Positions 7,766 through 15,338 are shown, counted from the first letter of the stretch. The stretch: DNA of 40,070 bases from Saprospiraceae bacterium (GCA_020436785.1 JAGQXC010000184.1:1-40070), one strand, 5' to 3'. Numbers and translations are program-made. Notes: generated by a model from the sequence alone, not told the origin.

Positions 7766-9901
7766 TTAATTGAGCACCTGATAGGATACCTTGATAAACT
7801 TTTCCGAAAGATAGGTGGTTCCCATCCGGCATTGAGCAATGTATCCACCCGCACTCCAAGAAGCCAGGGGTACCCGTATGCGTTGAACGCCCGCCTCTTC
7901 CACCTGACGGTAAGCCCAGATGAAACGGCCTTGCATATCGTAAATCTTTATCTCCACTTCCCCGGGCTTTGGAACGGTAAGCGCTATATCCGTAAAACTA
8001 TTGGCGGGATTGGGTGAGATGGAATTGATCTCAAAGTTATTTTTTGGTGCGGAAGCACGCGTTTCGATCCGGATGGCATAGGGGTCATTGTTACTATCCT
8101 CGACCATGTTCATCATCCGGCCTTTCGTGGTGGTAAACAAATCAGGCGTGGACAAATTGTTATCAGTACGAATCCTTAAGCGTAATACAGGGTCCCCGGC
8201 ATTTATCGTACGTATTGCAGTAGATTCATTCACCCAAACAATATTCAGCTCCTCACCGGATTTCGACTTTCGAACGTAATAATCCTGATCGTCAAAGCCA
8301 TTGAGGACATCCGATTCAACATCCAGGATCTCAATTCCGGATAAGAGGGGCAGGCTTAATTGCAGCCCTTCCAGTTTTTGGTCGTTCTTTGCCAAAATGT
8401 TGATGGTCTTATAAGGTCCATTTAATGTGGCTGCATCCCAACTGGCTTCCCAGGTGATGGCTTCCCGAATTTCGACCGGCTGTTCCTGCAGATTGCGGCG
8501 GGCATCGAGGGTCACGTCACCGATCTTAACCCCAATAAAATTGACCCCCTGTTCGGCTTTTGCCGGATTGGTCAATTCCGCGACCACGGGAAATTCCTCC
8601 GTCAATGGCGCCTCAGGATGGTTGAAAACATAAGACTCAGGGATGAATTTCCAGACGTACGGATTGGGCAAGGTATCGATAACACCCAGCATCAGTCGTT
8701 TGATCAGGACCAGATCGATCACACTTAAATGCCGGTCGTCGGAAACATCGGCGGCGATGTATTTGTAGGGTGAGTCAAAAGGAAGGATCTCTAAGAGATG
8801 TTGTTTGATGGCAATGATGTCTGCGATACTGATCCCATTCAGATAATCGCCTCCTTTACTGACGTGGATGGCATAATCCACCCCATTGGGTATCTGATCA
8901 AAATGATAATGACCGGTCGCATCGGTATAGGTTGAAAATTCATTCAATTGAACCAACGCGTTGGCAATCGGTTTGCCATTTTCGATGTGTACCAGTCCGG
9001 AACAATCATTGAAAACCCGCAAGCACATCGTTCCCGATTCCAGTCCGTAAGGGATCGCCTGAAGGCCGTTCAGTTGAGCGCGATAAAACTCGATAGGCAG
9101 AAACTCTCCGTCAAAGTGTACCGATACGCAGGTGTCTACGGCCTGTACCGGGGTAAAAAAAAGGTAAAAGAGGGGCTGATCCCCCGGCCATGCAGTTCCA
9201 TTGGCCTCGGTACTCAACCAAATCATTCCCAGATGATCATTCCGAAGGGCTATATCCTGGCCTGACAATCCAGGCAAATGAATGGATCCGACTGAATCAA
9301 AATGAAAAAGGGAGGATTCGGGAAGTTGGATGCTAAACTGCATGCCCAACATATTGGTGAATCCACTGGCAAATACCGGCAATGCCACTTGGCCATTAGG
9401 ATCTGCTTCAATGGAAGGCATCGAAAGACGGACATAGGGAATATCAAAGGGTGTAACCTTCACATTATTTAATTTGGAACATTCTGTAAGGTAGTCTGCA
9501 TTGGCAACCGCAATTAAAAAATGATATTCATTGAAATTCAGTGTCAAGGGGTTGGAACTAATGATCGTAAAGGTTTCTCCTGCCGCAATGGGGTTCAAAG
9601 GAAATTCACCCAAAGTAACCTTACTGTGGAGGATGTCGGATTGATCAAGGATAGAATCCCTGGAAAAATAGATGGATACGGTTGCATTATCCTCCAGATT
9701 CAGTGATGGACCCTGCAGATCGGTGGCCTGGTTTCCTATATTTTTCAAATGAAAAGAAATGGTCTGATCGGTTGGGGTAAATTCAAGGACATTCAGCTGA
9801 ATGAGGGCAAGATCTGCACAGGAATCCGGGCTTTGCGCAGAAATGGTTTTCACCGAAATCAGTAGAATCGCCCAGAGGAGTTGGTACATGTTCTTTTTCA
9901 T
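7766..9901 (-). CDS. T9SS-exported protein with cohesin-like and dockerin-like domains
   Basis: 711 residues from the ATG at 9901, which starts MKKNMYQLLWAILL; an ATG two codons upstream (9907) is equally possible. Order: signal peptide 1-23; CARDB-like 28-152; cohesin-like beta-sandwich 156-295 (MLGMQFSIQLPES); carboxypeptidase-regulatory-like 297-345 (GKPIANALVQLNE...TDATGHYHF); a paired dockerin-like EF-hand region about 349-410 (SIADIIAIKQHLL and SVIDLVLIKRLML); second cohesin-like domain about 483-612; Por-type sorting domain 624-711 (ISPNPANSF, IKIYDMQGR). Cohesin-dockerin pairs are known from cellulosomes, where they bind each other across polypeptides. In Bacteroidota such modules are common but the partners are mostly unknown. 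The gene is divergent from the ECF sigma operon and both starts carry the same motif. Confidence 0.85.
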   Translation of the reverse strand: MKKNMYQLLWAILLISVKTISAQSPDSCADLALIQLNVLEFTPTDQTISFHLKNIGNQATDLQGPSLNLEDNATVSIYFSRDSILDQSDILHSKVTLGEFPLNPIAAGETFTIISSNPLTLNFNEYHFLIAVANADYLTECSKLNNVKVTPFDIPYVRLSMPSIEADPNGQVALPVFASGFTNMLGMQFSIQLPESSLFHFDSVGSIHLPGLSGQDIALRNDHLGMIWLSTEANGTAWPGDQPLFYLFFTPVQAVDTCVSVHFDGEFLPIEFYRAQLNGLQAIPYGLESGTMCLRVFNDCSGLVHIENGKPIANALVQLNEFSTYTDATGHYHFDQIPNGVDYAIHVSKGGDYLNGISIADIIAIKQHLLEILPFDSPYKYIAADVSDDRHLSVIDLVLIKRLMLGVIDTLPNPYVWKFIPESYVFNHPEAPLTEEFPVVAELTNPAKAEQGVNFIGVKIGDVTLDARRNLQEQPVEIREAITWEASWDAATLNGPYKTINILAKNDQKLEGLQLSLPLLSGIEILDVESDVLNGFDDQDYYVRKSKSGEELNIVWVNESTAIRTINAGDPVLRLRIRTDNNLSTPDLFTTTKGRMMNMVEDSNNDPYAIRIETRASAPKNNFEINSISPNPANSFTDIALTVPKPGEVEIKIYDMQGRFIWAYRQVEEAGVQRIRVPLASWSAGGYIAQCRMGTTYLSEKFIKVSYQVLN

Positions 9902-9928
9902 AATCATGGATTTTTTTCGATTTGTCCA

Positions 9929-9957
9929 TAGATTGCAGCACAAACCAAATGTTAACA
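9929..9957 (-). promoter_or_regulatory. Putative ECF-type promoter of the cohesin/dockerin gene (site A)
   Basis: On the minus strand TGTTAACA (9957-9950), 13 bases, then GCAATCTA (9936-9929). The start codon lies 27 bases further. A T6 tract precedes it (minus strand TTTTTTGTTGGC), as at the divergent sigma-factor site. The CTGTTAACATTT core is identical to that of site B. Confidence 0.65.
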
Positions 9958-10025
9958 GCCAACAAAAAATGGCTCGGTGAATCTCAGTTCATATTGGCTA
10001 CAGGCAGAAGGTTTTTTTGGATTAC

Positions 10026-10055
10026 TGTTAACATTTATAGAAATGGAGCAATCTA
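10026..10055 (+). promoter_or_regulatory. Putative autoregulatory promoter of the ECF sigma operon (site B)
   Basis: TGTTAACA (10026-10033), 14 bases, then GCAATCTA (10048-10055). It is preceded by a seven-T run (10012-10018). The sigma-factor ATG follows 12 bases after the second box, so the mRNA would be nearly leaderless if the second box is the -10 element. Shared boxes with site A make a divergent, co-regulated intergenic region. Confidence 0.65.
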
Positions 10056-10067
10056 AATAGGCAAGAC

Positions 10068-10622
10068 ATGACCGATGAGGAGATCATCCAACTGATCCAG
10101 GATGAAAAACAAGAAGGTATGGTAGCGCTTTACGATGACGCTTTCAACCTTGTCCGAACCTTGGTTATCCGAAACAGTGGTTCTTCAGAGGATGCTGAAG
10201 ACCTATTTCAGGAAGTGCTGGTCGTCCTGGTCAAACAGATCCGCAAGGGTTCTTTTGAGTTAAAAGGGAAACTGACCACCTACATTTATGCGGTGGCTAG
10301 CAAGCAATGGCTGTATATACTGCGTCAACGCAAAGGGAAGGAAGCTGTAAGCCTGGATGATGGGAAAACAGTGGCACTCGAAGGATGGGCGGAAGAAGAC
10401 CTGGCGGAAAAAACTGAATATGAAGAAAAACACACCTTGATCGCTGAAAAATTAAAACAGCTCAATGAAGAATGCCAGAAGATCATTCAATGGTTTTATT
10501 ACAATAAGATTCCGTTGCTGGAAATCGGAAAGAAATTGAAATACACGGAAGGGTCGATCCGCGTGAAAAAGAATCGCTGCATGAATTATCTTAAAAAATT
10601 AGTACTAGGTGAATCCAAATGA
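10068..10622 (+). CDS. ECF-type RNA polymerase sigma factor
   Basis: 184 residues, the normal length for an ECF sigma factor. Region 2 spans about 20-88 (EDAEDLFQEVLVVL and the -10 reading helix TTYIYAVASKQWL). Region 4 spans about 128-178 (QKIIQWFYYNKIPLLEIGKK followed by the helix-turn-helix GSIRVKKNRCMNYLKKL). No region 3 and no C-terminal extension. It is the first gene of an operon: the next gene starts inside its last codons (GTG at 10609). The matching promoter-like motif in front of it suggests that it transcribes its own operon. I infer that it serves envelope-related functions because the neighbours are exported proteins. Confidence 0.93.
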   Translation: MTDEEIIQLIQDEKQEGMVALYDDAFNLVRTLVIRNSGSSEDAEDLFQEVLVVLVKQIRKGSFELKGKLTTYIYAVASKQWLYILRQRKGKEAVSLDDGKTVALEGWAEEDLAEKTEYEEKHTLIAEKLKQLNEECQKIIQWFYYNKIPLLEIGKKLKYTEGSIRVKKNRCMNYLKKLVLGESK

Positions 10623-11490
10623 TAAAAACGATAAAACCCCGCTGGAACAATGTGAAGAACATTTCCAGCTTACAGCCGGTCAACCAGACCCGGGATTCGA
10701 TGCATTGATCCAAAAGGACCCGGAAGTGCGTTTTTGGTATGATCAACTCCCGCAAATCATTAAAGCGGTGGAAAAAGTTACAGAAGATCAAATAAGGGAA
10801 GAAATTCGGGCGGCTCATGCTTTTTGGCAAACTGGTGCTGATGACCCTGATGAAGCCTGGGAAGATGATGTCATGAAAGCTCTGGATCTGAATGAATCCA
10901 ATAAAATCAGGACCGAGATCCATAACATCAATCCGTCTACGACACAAAAAGAGCCAGTGATTCGGAACCTCTATTACCAGCGAATCATCCAGATTGCAGC
11001 CATCGTCTTACTGGCTATTTTGAGCTTTTGGGGCTATCAAAATTGGAATTCAGCCCAGCATTTAAAACAAGGTTTACTCGCCTACGGACAATTCATCCAG
11101 GACGATATCGATCAACTGGAGTTGCAAGGCATTGGAATAGAAAACCCGGACGCCCGTGAACAATTGTCTGAGGTACTTAAAAATTTTGGCAGCAACCCGG
11201 CTCTTGACCTGGAGAAGCTGGACGCCGTCCTCAACACGACACCTGATCTGGAAGAAGCCTACCTTTATAAAGCCATTTCATTGGCCCGGTTAAAACGCTA
11301 TGAAGAGGCCTTGGCTACCTTGGAAAATATTAATGAAACGAGCTTCGGTTGTGAATTACCTTATTATAAAGCCTTGATCCGTCGTATGAATGGCGATAAG
11401 AGTGCACTCCGAGAGATACGCGAATTGCCACAACGTTATCCGGATTGCCAATTAACCGAAGAAATAAACCAATTACTCAAGGAATTGTGA
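10609..11490 (+). CDS. Single-pass membrane protein with TPR-like tail, putative anti-sigma factor
   Basis: 293 residues. The GTG start at 10609 overlaps the sigma gene by 14 bases, which implies translational coupling. Residues 1-122 are charged and would be cytoplasmic, with helical stretches such as VEKVTEDQIREEIRAAHAFW. One transmembrane helix spans about 125-143 (IIQIAAIVLLAILSFWGY). The outer part (150-293) has helical TPR-like repeats (EEAYLYKAISLARLKRYEEAL). No zinc-type anti-sigma HxxxCxxC motif and no FecR domain are visible. Position, coupling and topology fit a transmembrane anti-sigma factor whose outer part senses a signal. That role is inference; only the gene position and topology are seen. 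Confidence 0.7.
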   Translation: MNPNDKNDKTPLEQCEEHFQLTAGQPDPGFDALIQKDPEVRFWYDQLPQIIKAVEKVTEDQIREEIRAAHAFWQTGADDPDEAWEDDVMKALDLNESNKIRTEIHNINPSTTQKEPVIRNLYYQRIIQIAAIVLLAILSFWGYQNWNSAQHLKQGLLAYGQFIQDDIDQLELQGIGIENPDAREQLSEVLKNFGSNPALDLEKLDAVLNTTPDLEEAYLYKAISLARLKRYEEALATLENINETSFGCELPYYKALIRRMNGDKSALREIRELPQRYPDCQLTEEINQLLKEL

Positions 11491-12941
11491 AAAGGACCTG
11501 TACATATGGCTTATTGTTAATCTTCACCTTAATGACACAATTCGTCCTGGGTCAATCCATGATTGATACCATCTATCAGCATATTTTACAGGCCAACGCC
11601 ATTGATCCAGCCATCGCCCCAGCGCTAGAAATTGCACCTTCCAAAAGTTTTGGCGCTGCCTATCAACCGTCTTCAAATACGATCCTGGTGGAAAAACATC
11701 TTCTGTTTGCGCTTGATGAAATGGGCGAATCAAAAAAAGATGCATTGGCTTTTCTAATCGGCCATGAACTGACGCACGCCCTTCAACATCTGGATCATTT
11801 TGAACATTTCATCGCCTACGACAAATCCCCAAACCACGATCGGAATAAGGAAGAAAGTGCTGATATTCAAGGTGCATTTATGGCCCACCTGGCTGGTTTT
11901 GAATGCGGCCCGGTACTACCCCACTTAATAGACGCTTTGTATCAAATCTATCAGCTGCAGGATGATTTGGCAGGTTATCCTACCAAATCGGAAAGGCAGT
12001 ACACCATTTGGAAAGTAGTTGATCAGGTGAACAAACTGCAATACATGTATGAACTGGCCAATCTATTAACGCTTGGGGGTGAAGAAGCATTGGGGAGCAA
12101 TTTGTACACCGAAATCATGACGTATGTACCTAGCCCGATCCTGGAATACAACATCGGGATCGGATTTGTTCGAACTGCACTTAAAAGTTGCAGTTATCAG
12201 GTGGATCAGTTTGTCTTACCGATCGAGTTGGATTGGTCGTTGCGATTAGACCTTCCAAAATTACCGGGCGGAACCAAAGAATTGCCGATCGGCGAGCGGT
12301 ACAAGCGGGATATAAATTTGAAAAAAGCGAGCATTCACTTTATGAAGAGCCTTGAGCTGAATCCGGAGTACACCAATGCCATTGCCGGTTGGGCCATGGT
12401 CAAGCTATTGGAAGAAAATTACAATGAAAGTCAGGATATTCTGGGCAAAGCGCTGAATTCGGTCAGCCTTACCCAAAAAGGCAAAGACCTCTTTCAACTT
12501 ATCCTGGGTATCAGTCACCTGGCAACCGGTGCTGTTTCTAGCGCAAATCAAATCTTCAGGCACATCAATGATCCATCGTATGCTTTCTATGCAAAACTCA
12601 ATGAGCGCCTAGCCAGTAATCAAAAGGTGGAACCACCAAATGGTTCCATCCCTAAGATTGTCGATTTTCCTGAATTTGCTAGCTCGCCCACAGAACTGAG
12701 GTTTAAAGTCCAGAACGCTTTGGTTGAGGTATCGGGTCACAATTACCGGCTAACCACCGTATCCGGATGTCAATATGATTTTATCCATGTGGATTCGGCA
12801 AAGGATCAAGGGGTTCCATTCCATGAAATCAAAAATCAGATCAGCGACAACCTGCAGTATTTGAGTCATTACGATCCATTTACACACCAGTGGATTGCTT
12901 ATTACTTCACCACCCTGCCCTGCTCCTCCCCGTCAAAATGA
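11487..12941 (+). CDS. Secreted M48-like zinc metallopeptidase with TPR-like C-terminus
   Basis: 484 residues from the GTG at 11487, which overlaps the previous stop as GTGA. This start gives a clean signal peptide (KRTCTYGLLLIFTLMTQFVL, cleavage after GQ); an upstream in-frame TTG at 11445 lies inside the previous gene and is less likely. The catalytic motif is HELTH (93-97), followed by EESAD (122-126), which matches the ExxAD third-ligand motif of M48 peptidases. Residues about 195-400 are helical and resemble tetratricopeptide repeats (YKRDINLKKASIHFMKSLELNPEYTNAIAG). The protein should act in the periplasm. As third gene of the sigma operon it might process a surface or anti-sigma protein, but this is inference. 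Confidence 0.82.
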   Translation: MKRTCTYGLLLIFTLMTQFVLGQSMIDTIYQHILQANAIDPAIAPALEIAPSKSFGAAYQPSSNTILVEKHLLFALDEMGESKKDALAFLIGHELTHALQHLDHFEHFIAYDKSPNHDRNKEESADIQGAFMAHLAGFECGPVLPHLIDALYQIYQLQDDLAGYPTKSERQYTIWKVVDQVNKLQYMYELANLLTLGGEEALGSNLYTEIMTYVPSPILEYNIGIGFVRTALKSCSYQVDQFVLPIELDWSLRLDLPKLPGGTKELPIGERYKRDINLKKASIHFMKSLELNPEYTNAIAGWAMVKLLEENYNESQDILGKALNSVSLTQKGKDLFQLILGISHLATGAVSSANQIFRHINDPSYAFYAKLNERLASNQKVEPPNGSIPKIVDFPEFASSPTELRFKVQNALVEVSGHNYRLTTVSGCQYDFIHVDSAKDQGVPFHEIKNQISDNLQYLSHYDPFTHQWIAYYFTTLPCSSPSK

Positions 12942-13004
12942 CGACAGCCTTCACCTGATGTTCAGTCTTACTACCCATTATTTTATGAAATAATTTAGGA
13001 ATGC

Positions 13005-13033
13005 TGTTAACAATGTGCAGATCCTGCAATACA
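13005..13033 (+). promoter_or_regulatory. Putative ECF-type promoter of the small basic protein gene (site C)
   Basis: TGTTAACA (13005-13012), 13 bases, then GCAATACA (13026-13033). The ATG at 13073 is 39 bases further on. The second box is identical to that of site D in front of the LRR gene. Confidence 0.6.
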
Positions 13034-13072
13034 TGTACGTGAACAGATTAGAAACAACAAAAATCACGTACC

Positions 13073-13360
13073 ATGAAAACCATCGTTACCTTATCCATCC
13101 TGACACTTTTCATCGCTTCACTACCAACAACCTCGCAGGCACAGCCGTCCACCGTTCAGTCAGAATTAGCCAGTATTCTACAAAAACGTCACAATGGCGG
13201 CAAATCAAAAACACTGATGGTAAAATCCCGCTATGGCAAACGCAAAAGCCGGGTGACTAAAAAATACGTAGCAAAACCAAAATGCGTGCGTAAACGGGCA
13301 AAATCCCAACGTCAGGCTGCCAGGCGCCGCTCGCATCAATCGGTGAGAATGCCTTTCTAA
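13073..13360 (+). CDS. Small exported, very basic protein of unknown function
   Basis: 95 residues. Residues 1-23 are a signal peptide (IVTLSILTLFIASLPTTSQAQ). The mature part is strongly basic: it is packed with Lys and Arg from about residue 38 to 90 (KSRYGKRKSRVTKKYVAKPK) and has a single Cys. I do not recognise a family. A mature protein this basic could bind DNA, LPS or another anionic surface polymer, which is speculation. It lies behind promoter-like site C and 46 bases before the beta-barrel gene on the same strand. Confidence 0.75.
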   Translation: MKTIVTLSILTLFIASLPTTSQAQPSTVQSELASILQKRHNGGKSKTLMVKSRYGKRKSRVTKKYVAKPKCVRKRAKSQRQAARRRSHQSVRMPF

Positions 13361-13406
13361 AATAACAAATTCATAATCGTTTAAAAATCCCTTAAATAAT
13401 TAACAC

Positions 13407-13988
13407 ATGAAATCAAATCACACCTTCAAAATCCTTCTCTTTTTCGGCCTACTATTCTTCTTGGGCGCATCTTATGCACAAATCAGTCAGGGCTCTATCC
13501 GGTTCGGTCCGGACATCAGTTACAGCAACAGTAAACTGAAAATCGACGGAATTAGTGCAAAATTCAAACAGTCCAACTTGAACGCTGGAATAACCGGAGG
13601 TTATTATGTCATCGATAACCTGGAGATAGGTGTCAGTTTAGGACTTTTATCCAATAAATCGAAGGTAGAATCTTACGAGGAAAAACAATCCGGATTCACT
13701 TTTGGTCCACACGTAGCCTATATGGTCCCCATCTCGGATAATTTGTATTTACCCATTTTAGGAGGCTTTGGATACAATTCATTAACGATTGATACCGATT
13801 ACGATGAACTAACCTTCGGCGGCATTTCCTTTGGAGTGGGCACTGGTTTAGAATACTTAATCGATCACAAAATTGGAGCCCGAATGAGTCTCGGCAGTGA
13901 TTTTGGCACGCTGAAGGACAATGACTCCGAAGCAGAAATTGATGTCAATGCATTTCAGTTTGGAGTTGGAGTAAGCTTCTATTTCTAA
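13407..13988 (+). CDS. Outer-membrane beta-barrel protein
   Basis: 193 residues with a signal peptide (ILLFFGLLFFLGASYAQ). The mature part shows alternating amphipathic beta strands with Gly-rich turns (GFTFGPHVAYMVPI, LYLPILGGFGYNSL, FQFGVGVSFYF) and ends in Phe, the usual C-terminal outer-membrane insertion signal. This fits the outer-membrane beta-barrel family of about 8 strands (PF13505-like). It follows the small basic gene at 46 bases and may share its transcript. Confidence 0.85.
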   Translation: MKSNHTFKILLFFGLLFFLGASYAQISQGSIRFGPDISYSNSKLKIDGISAKFKQSNLNAGITGGYYVIDNLEIGVSLGLLSNKSKVESYEEKQSGFTFGPHVAYMVPISDNLYLPILGGFGYNSLTIDTDYDELTFGGISFGVGTGLEYLIDHKIGARMSLGSDFGTLKDNDSEAEIDVNAFQFGVGVSFYF

Positions 13989-14003
13989 CTAAAAATCATG
14001 GAT

Positions 14004-14043
14004 CCGGGAGGAATGCTCCATTGAAAGATTATGGCCCTCCCGG
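14004..14043 (+). terminator. Hairpin after the beta-barrel gene
   Basis: CCGGGAGG (14004-14011) and CCTCCCGG (14036-14043) form a perfect 8-bp stem, with an additional CCAT/ATGG pairing inside the loop. No T tract follows, so it may be an mRNA-stabilising structure rather than a simple terminator. The remaining gap to 14234 shows nothing else I can support. Confidence 0.45.
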
Positions 14044-14234
14044 TTAATGATTCGGCATTAAAATGTATTTCTAAATAAGCATGGTAATGTCAATCTTTAA
14101 ATTCCAATTGTACGGCTAAGTACAGGCTGGCCACCTTCTGTGACACACAAATGGAGTCTAGAAAACCAACTTTAAACAAGGAGTTATTCCGAAAATCCAT
14201 AAGAGTAGGAACTGAATTCTAAAAACTTATTCTG

Positions 14235-14768
14235 ATGAAAAAAATTTTTAATTTATTAATCCTTCTGAGTGCAATCAACTTTTGTATAGCTCAAAATGGA
14301 TATAACGTCTATAATACCACGTACGGAATCCCAAACATCTTGCCAACACAAACTATTCAGTCAAATGTTTTCGCTGGGTATGATGTGTACAATACAACCT
14401 ATGGAATTCCAAATATCTCACCAACGCAAATCACCAAACCAAATATGTATGGCGGATACGATGTCTACAACACAACCTATGGGGTACCTAATATTACGCC
14501 ATCAAAAACCACTAAACCAAATACATATGGCGGATACGATATCTACAACACAACGTATGGAATCCCCAATAGTACAGCATCAAAATCTACTAAACCAAAC
14601 ATGTTTGGAGGATACGATATCTATAATACAACCAATGGGATACCAAACATCACTCCGGCACAAACCACCAAACCCAATATATATGGGGGATATGATGTAT
14701 ACAATACGACCAATGGGATACCAAACATCACTCCTGTAAAGGTTATCAAACCTAGGGGTTATAATTAA
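14235..14768 (+). CDS. Exported protein made of six 26-residue tandem repeats
   Basis: 177 residues. Residues 1-20 form a signal peptide (KKIFNLLILLSAINFCIAQ). The rest, residues 22-177, is exactly six units of 26 residues with consensus GYDVYNTTYGIPNITP followed by a variable stretch and TKPNxYG. Nothing follows the last unit. The repeats are rich in Asn, Thr, Tyr, Gly and Pro, have no Cys and few charges. The NTT motifs are sequons by sequence, but this does not prove glycosylation. No T9SS domain or lipobox is present. I do not recognise a family; a structural or adhesive extracellular role is a guess. It is less GC-rich than its neighbours. Confidence 0.8.
   Translation: MKKIFNLLILLSAINFCIAQNGYNVYNTTYGIPNILPTQTIQSNVFAGYDVYNTTYGIPNISPTQITKPNMYGGYDVYNTTYGVPNITPSKTTKPNTYGGYDIYNTTYGIPNSTASKSTKPNMFGGYDIYNTTNGIPNITPAQTTKPNIYGGYDVYNTTNGIPNITPVKVIKPRGYN
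14298..14765 (+). repeat. Six 78-bp in-frame tandem repeats
   Basis: Units start at 14298, 14376, 14454, 14532, 14610 and 14688, each 78 bases. Middle units are most alike and the first is most diverged. There are no spacers, so this is a coding tandem repeat and not a CRISPR array. Confidence 0.9.
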
Positions 14769-14783
14769 TCACCATTTTTAATA

Positions 14784-14842
14784 GCGGATTAACCAGATCA
14801 ATTTTCCCCCAATCATCTCGACCAAAAGCTCGGTTAATCCGC
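14784..14842. repeat. 11-bp perfect inverted repeat with 37-base spacer
   Basis: GCGGATTAACC (14784-14794) and GGTTAATCCGC (14832-14842) are exact reverse complements. They lie just after the repeat-protein stop. The structure could be a terminator stem with a long loop or a protein-binding site; no T tract follows. Confidence 0.6.
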
Positions 14843-14951
14843 AATTCTAAGGACTATTCCAATTTGATATTTTTTGACAGGAAGACTGCCCCGATGCCTT
14901 AGAACTTCCCGCATATTCACAATTCTATTTCCTCACTTTAACTAATTTATC

Positions 14952-15338
14952 ATGTCCATAAAATTAAGTCGATTAATGTACTTCGTCCTATTATTAGGAG
15001 TCCTGATTGGAAGCTCAAATAGCACGATAGCCCAAACCGTGTACATAACAAAAACAGGAGCTAAATACCATACCAAGGATTGCCGCTATTTGAAATACAG
15101 TTCTATTTCAATCGAATTGAAAAAAGCGTTAGAACTCGGAAAAACAGCATGTAGTGTTTGCAAACCAGTGCGTACACAATCGAACACAAAAAATTCTGAA
15201 AGCGTCACCACAACTTCTCATAATTTAGTCCAGTCAAAAAGATGTTCAGCGATCACTCAAGCTGGTACGCAATGCAAGCGATTCACCCAGGATTCAAGTG
15301 GGAAATGCTGGCAACATCAAGGTGAGGCTCCTTCCTGA
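14952..15338 (+). CDS. Small exported protein with two Cys/His motifs (Ada-like CxxC and DUF5763-type)
   Basis: 128 residues with a signal peptide (residues 1-28). Residues 30-71 read VYITKTGAKYHTKDCRYLKY...ACSVCKP, the Cys/His motif (His40, Cys44, Cys67, Cys70) seen next to nuclease or Ada-type zinc-binding domains. Residues 97-122 (RCSAITQAGTQCKRF...CWQH; Cys98, Cys108, Cys119, His122) match the DUF5763 pattern. Each motif supplies four possible zinc ligands. The function of either module alone is not established. A strong terminator follows. Confidence 0.75.
   Translation: MSIKLSRLMYFVLLLGVLIGSSNSTIAQTVYITKTGAKYHTKDCRYLKYSSISIELKKALELGKTACSVCKPVRTQSNTKNSESVTTTSHNLVQSKRCSAITQAGTQCKRFTQDSSGKCWQHQGEAPS

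Noticed and set aside
7633-7854. 73-residue minus-strand frame at the end of the cohesin/dockerin gene
   Set aside because: It overlaps the well-supported sorting domain in another frame and has no recognisable features.
13015-13260. 81-residue plus-strand frame overlapping the small basic protein
   Set aside because: It starts inside promoter-like site C, has no signal peptide and overlaps a frame with a clear signal peptide.
14296-14739. 147-residue frame over the tandem repeats
   Set aside because: It is the shifted reading of the 78-bp repeats and has no leader; the other frame has a signal peptide and ends with the last unit.
14298-14765. CRISPR-like array
   Set aside because: The units are contiguous 78-base coding repeats without unique spacers.
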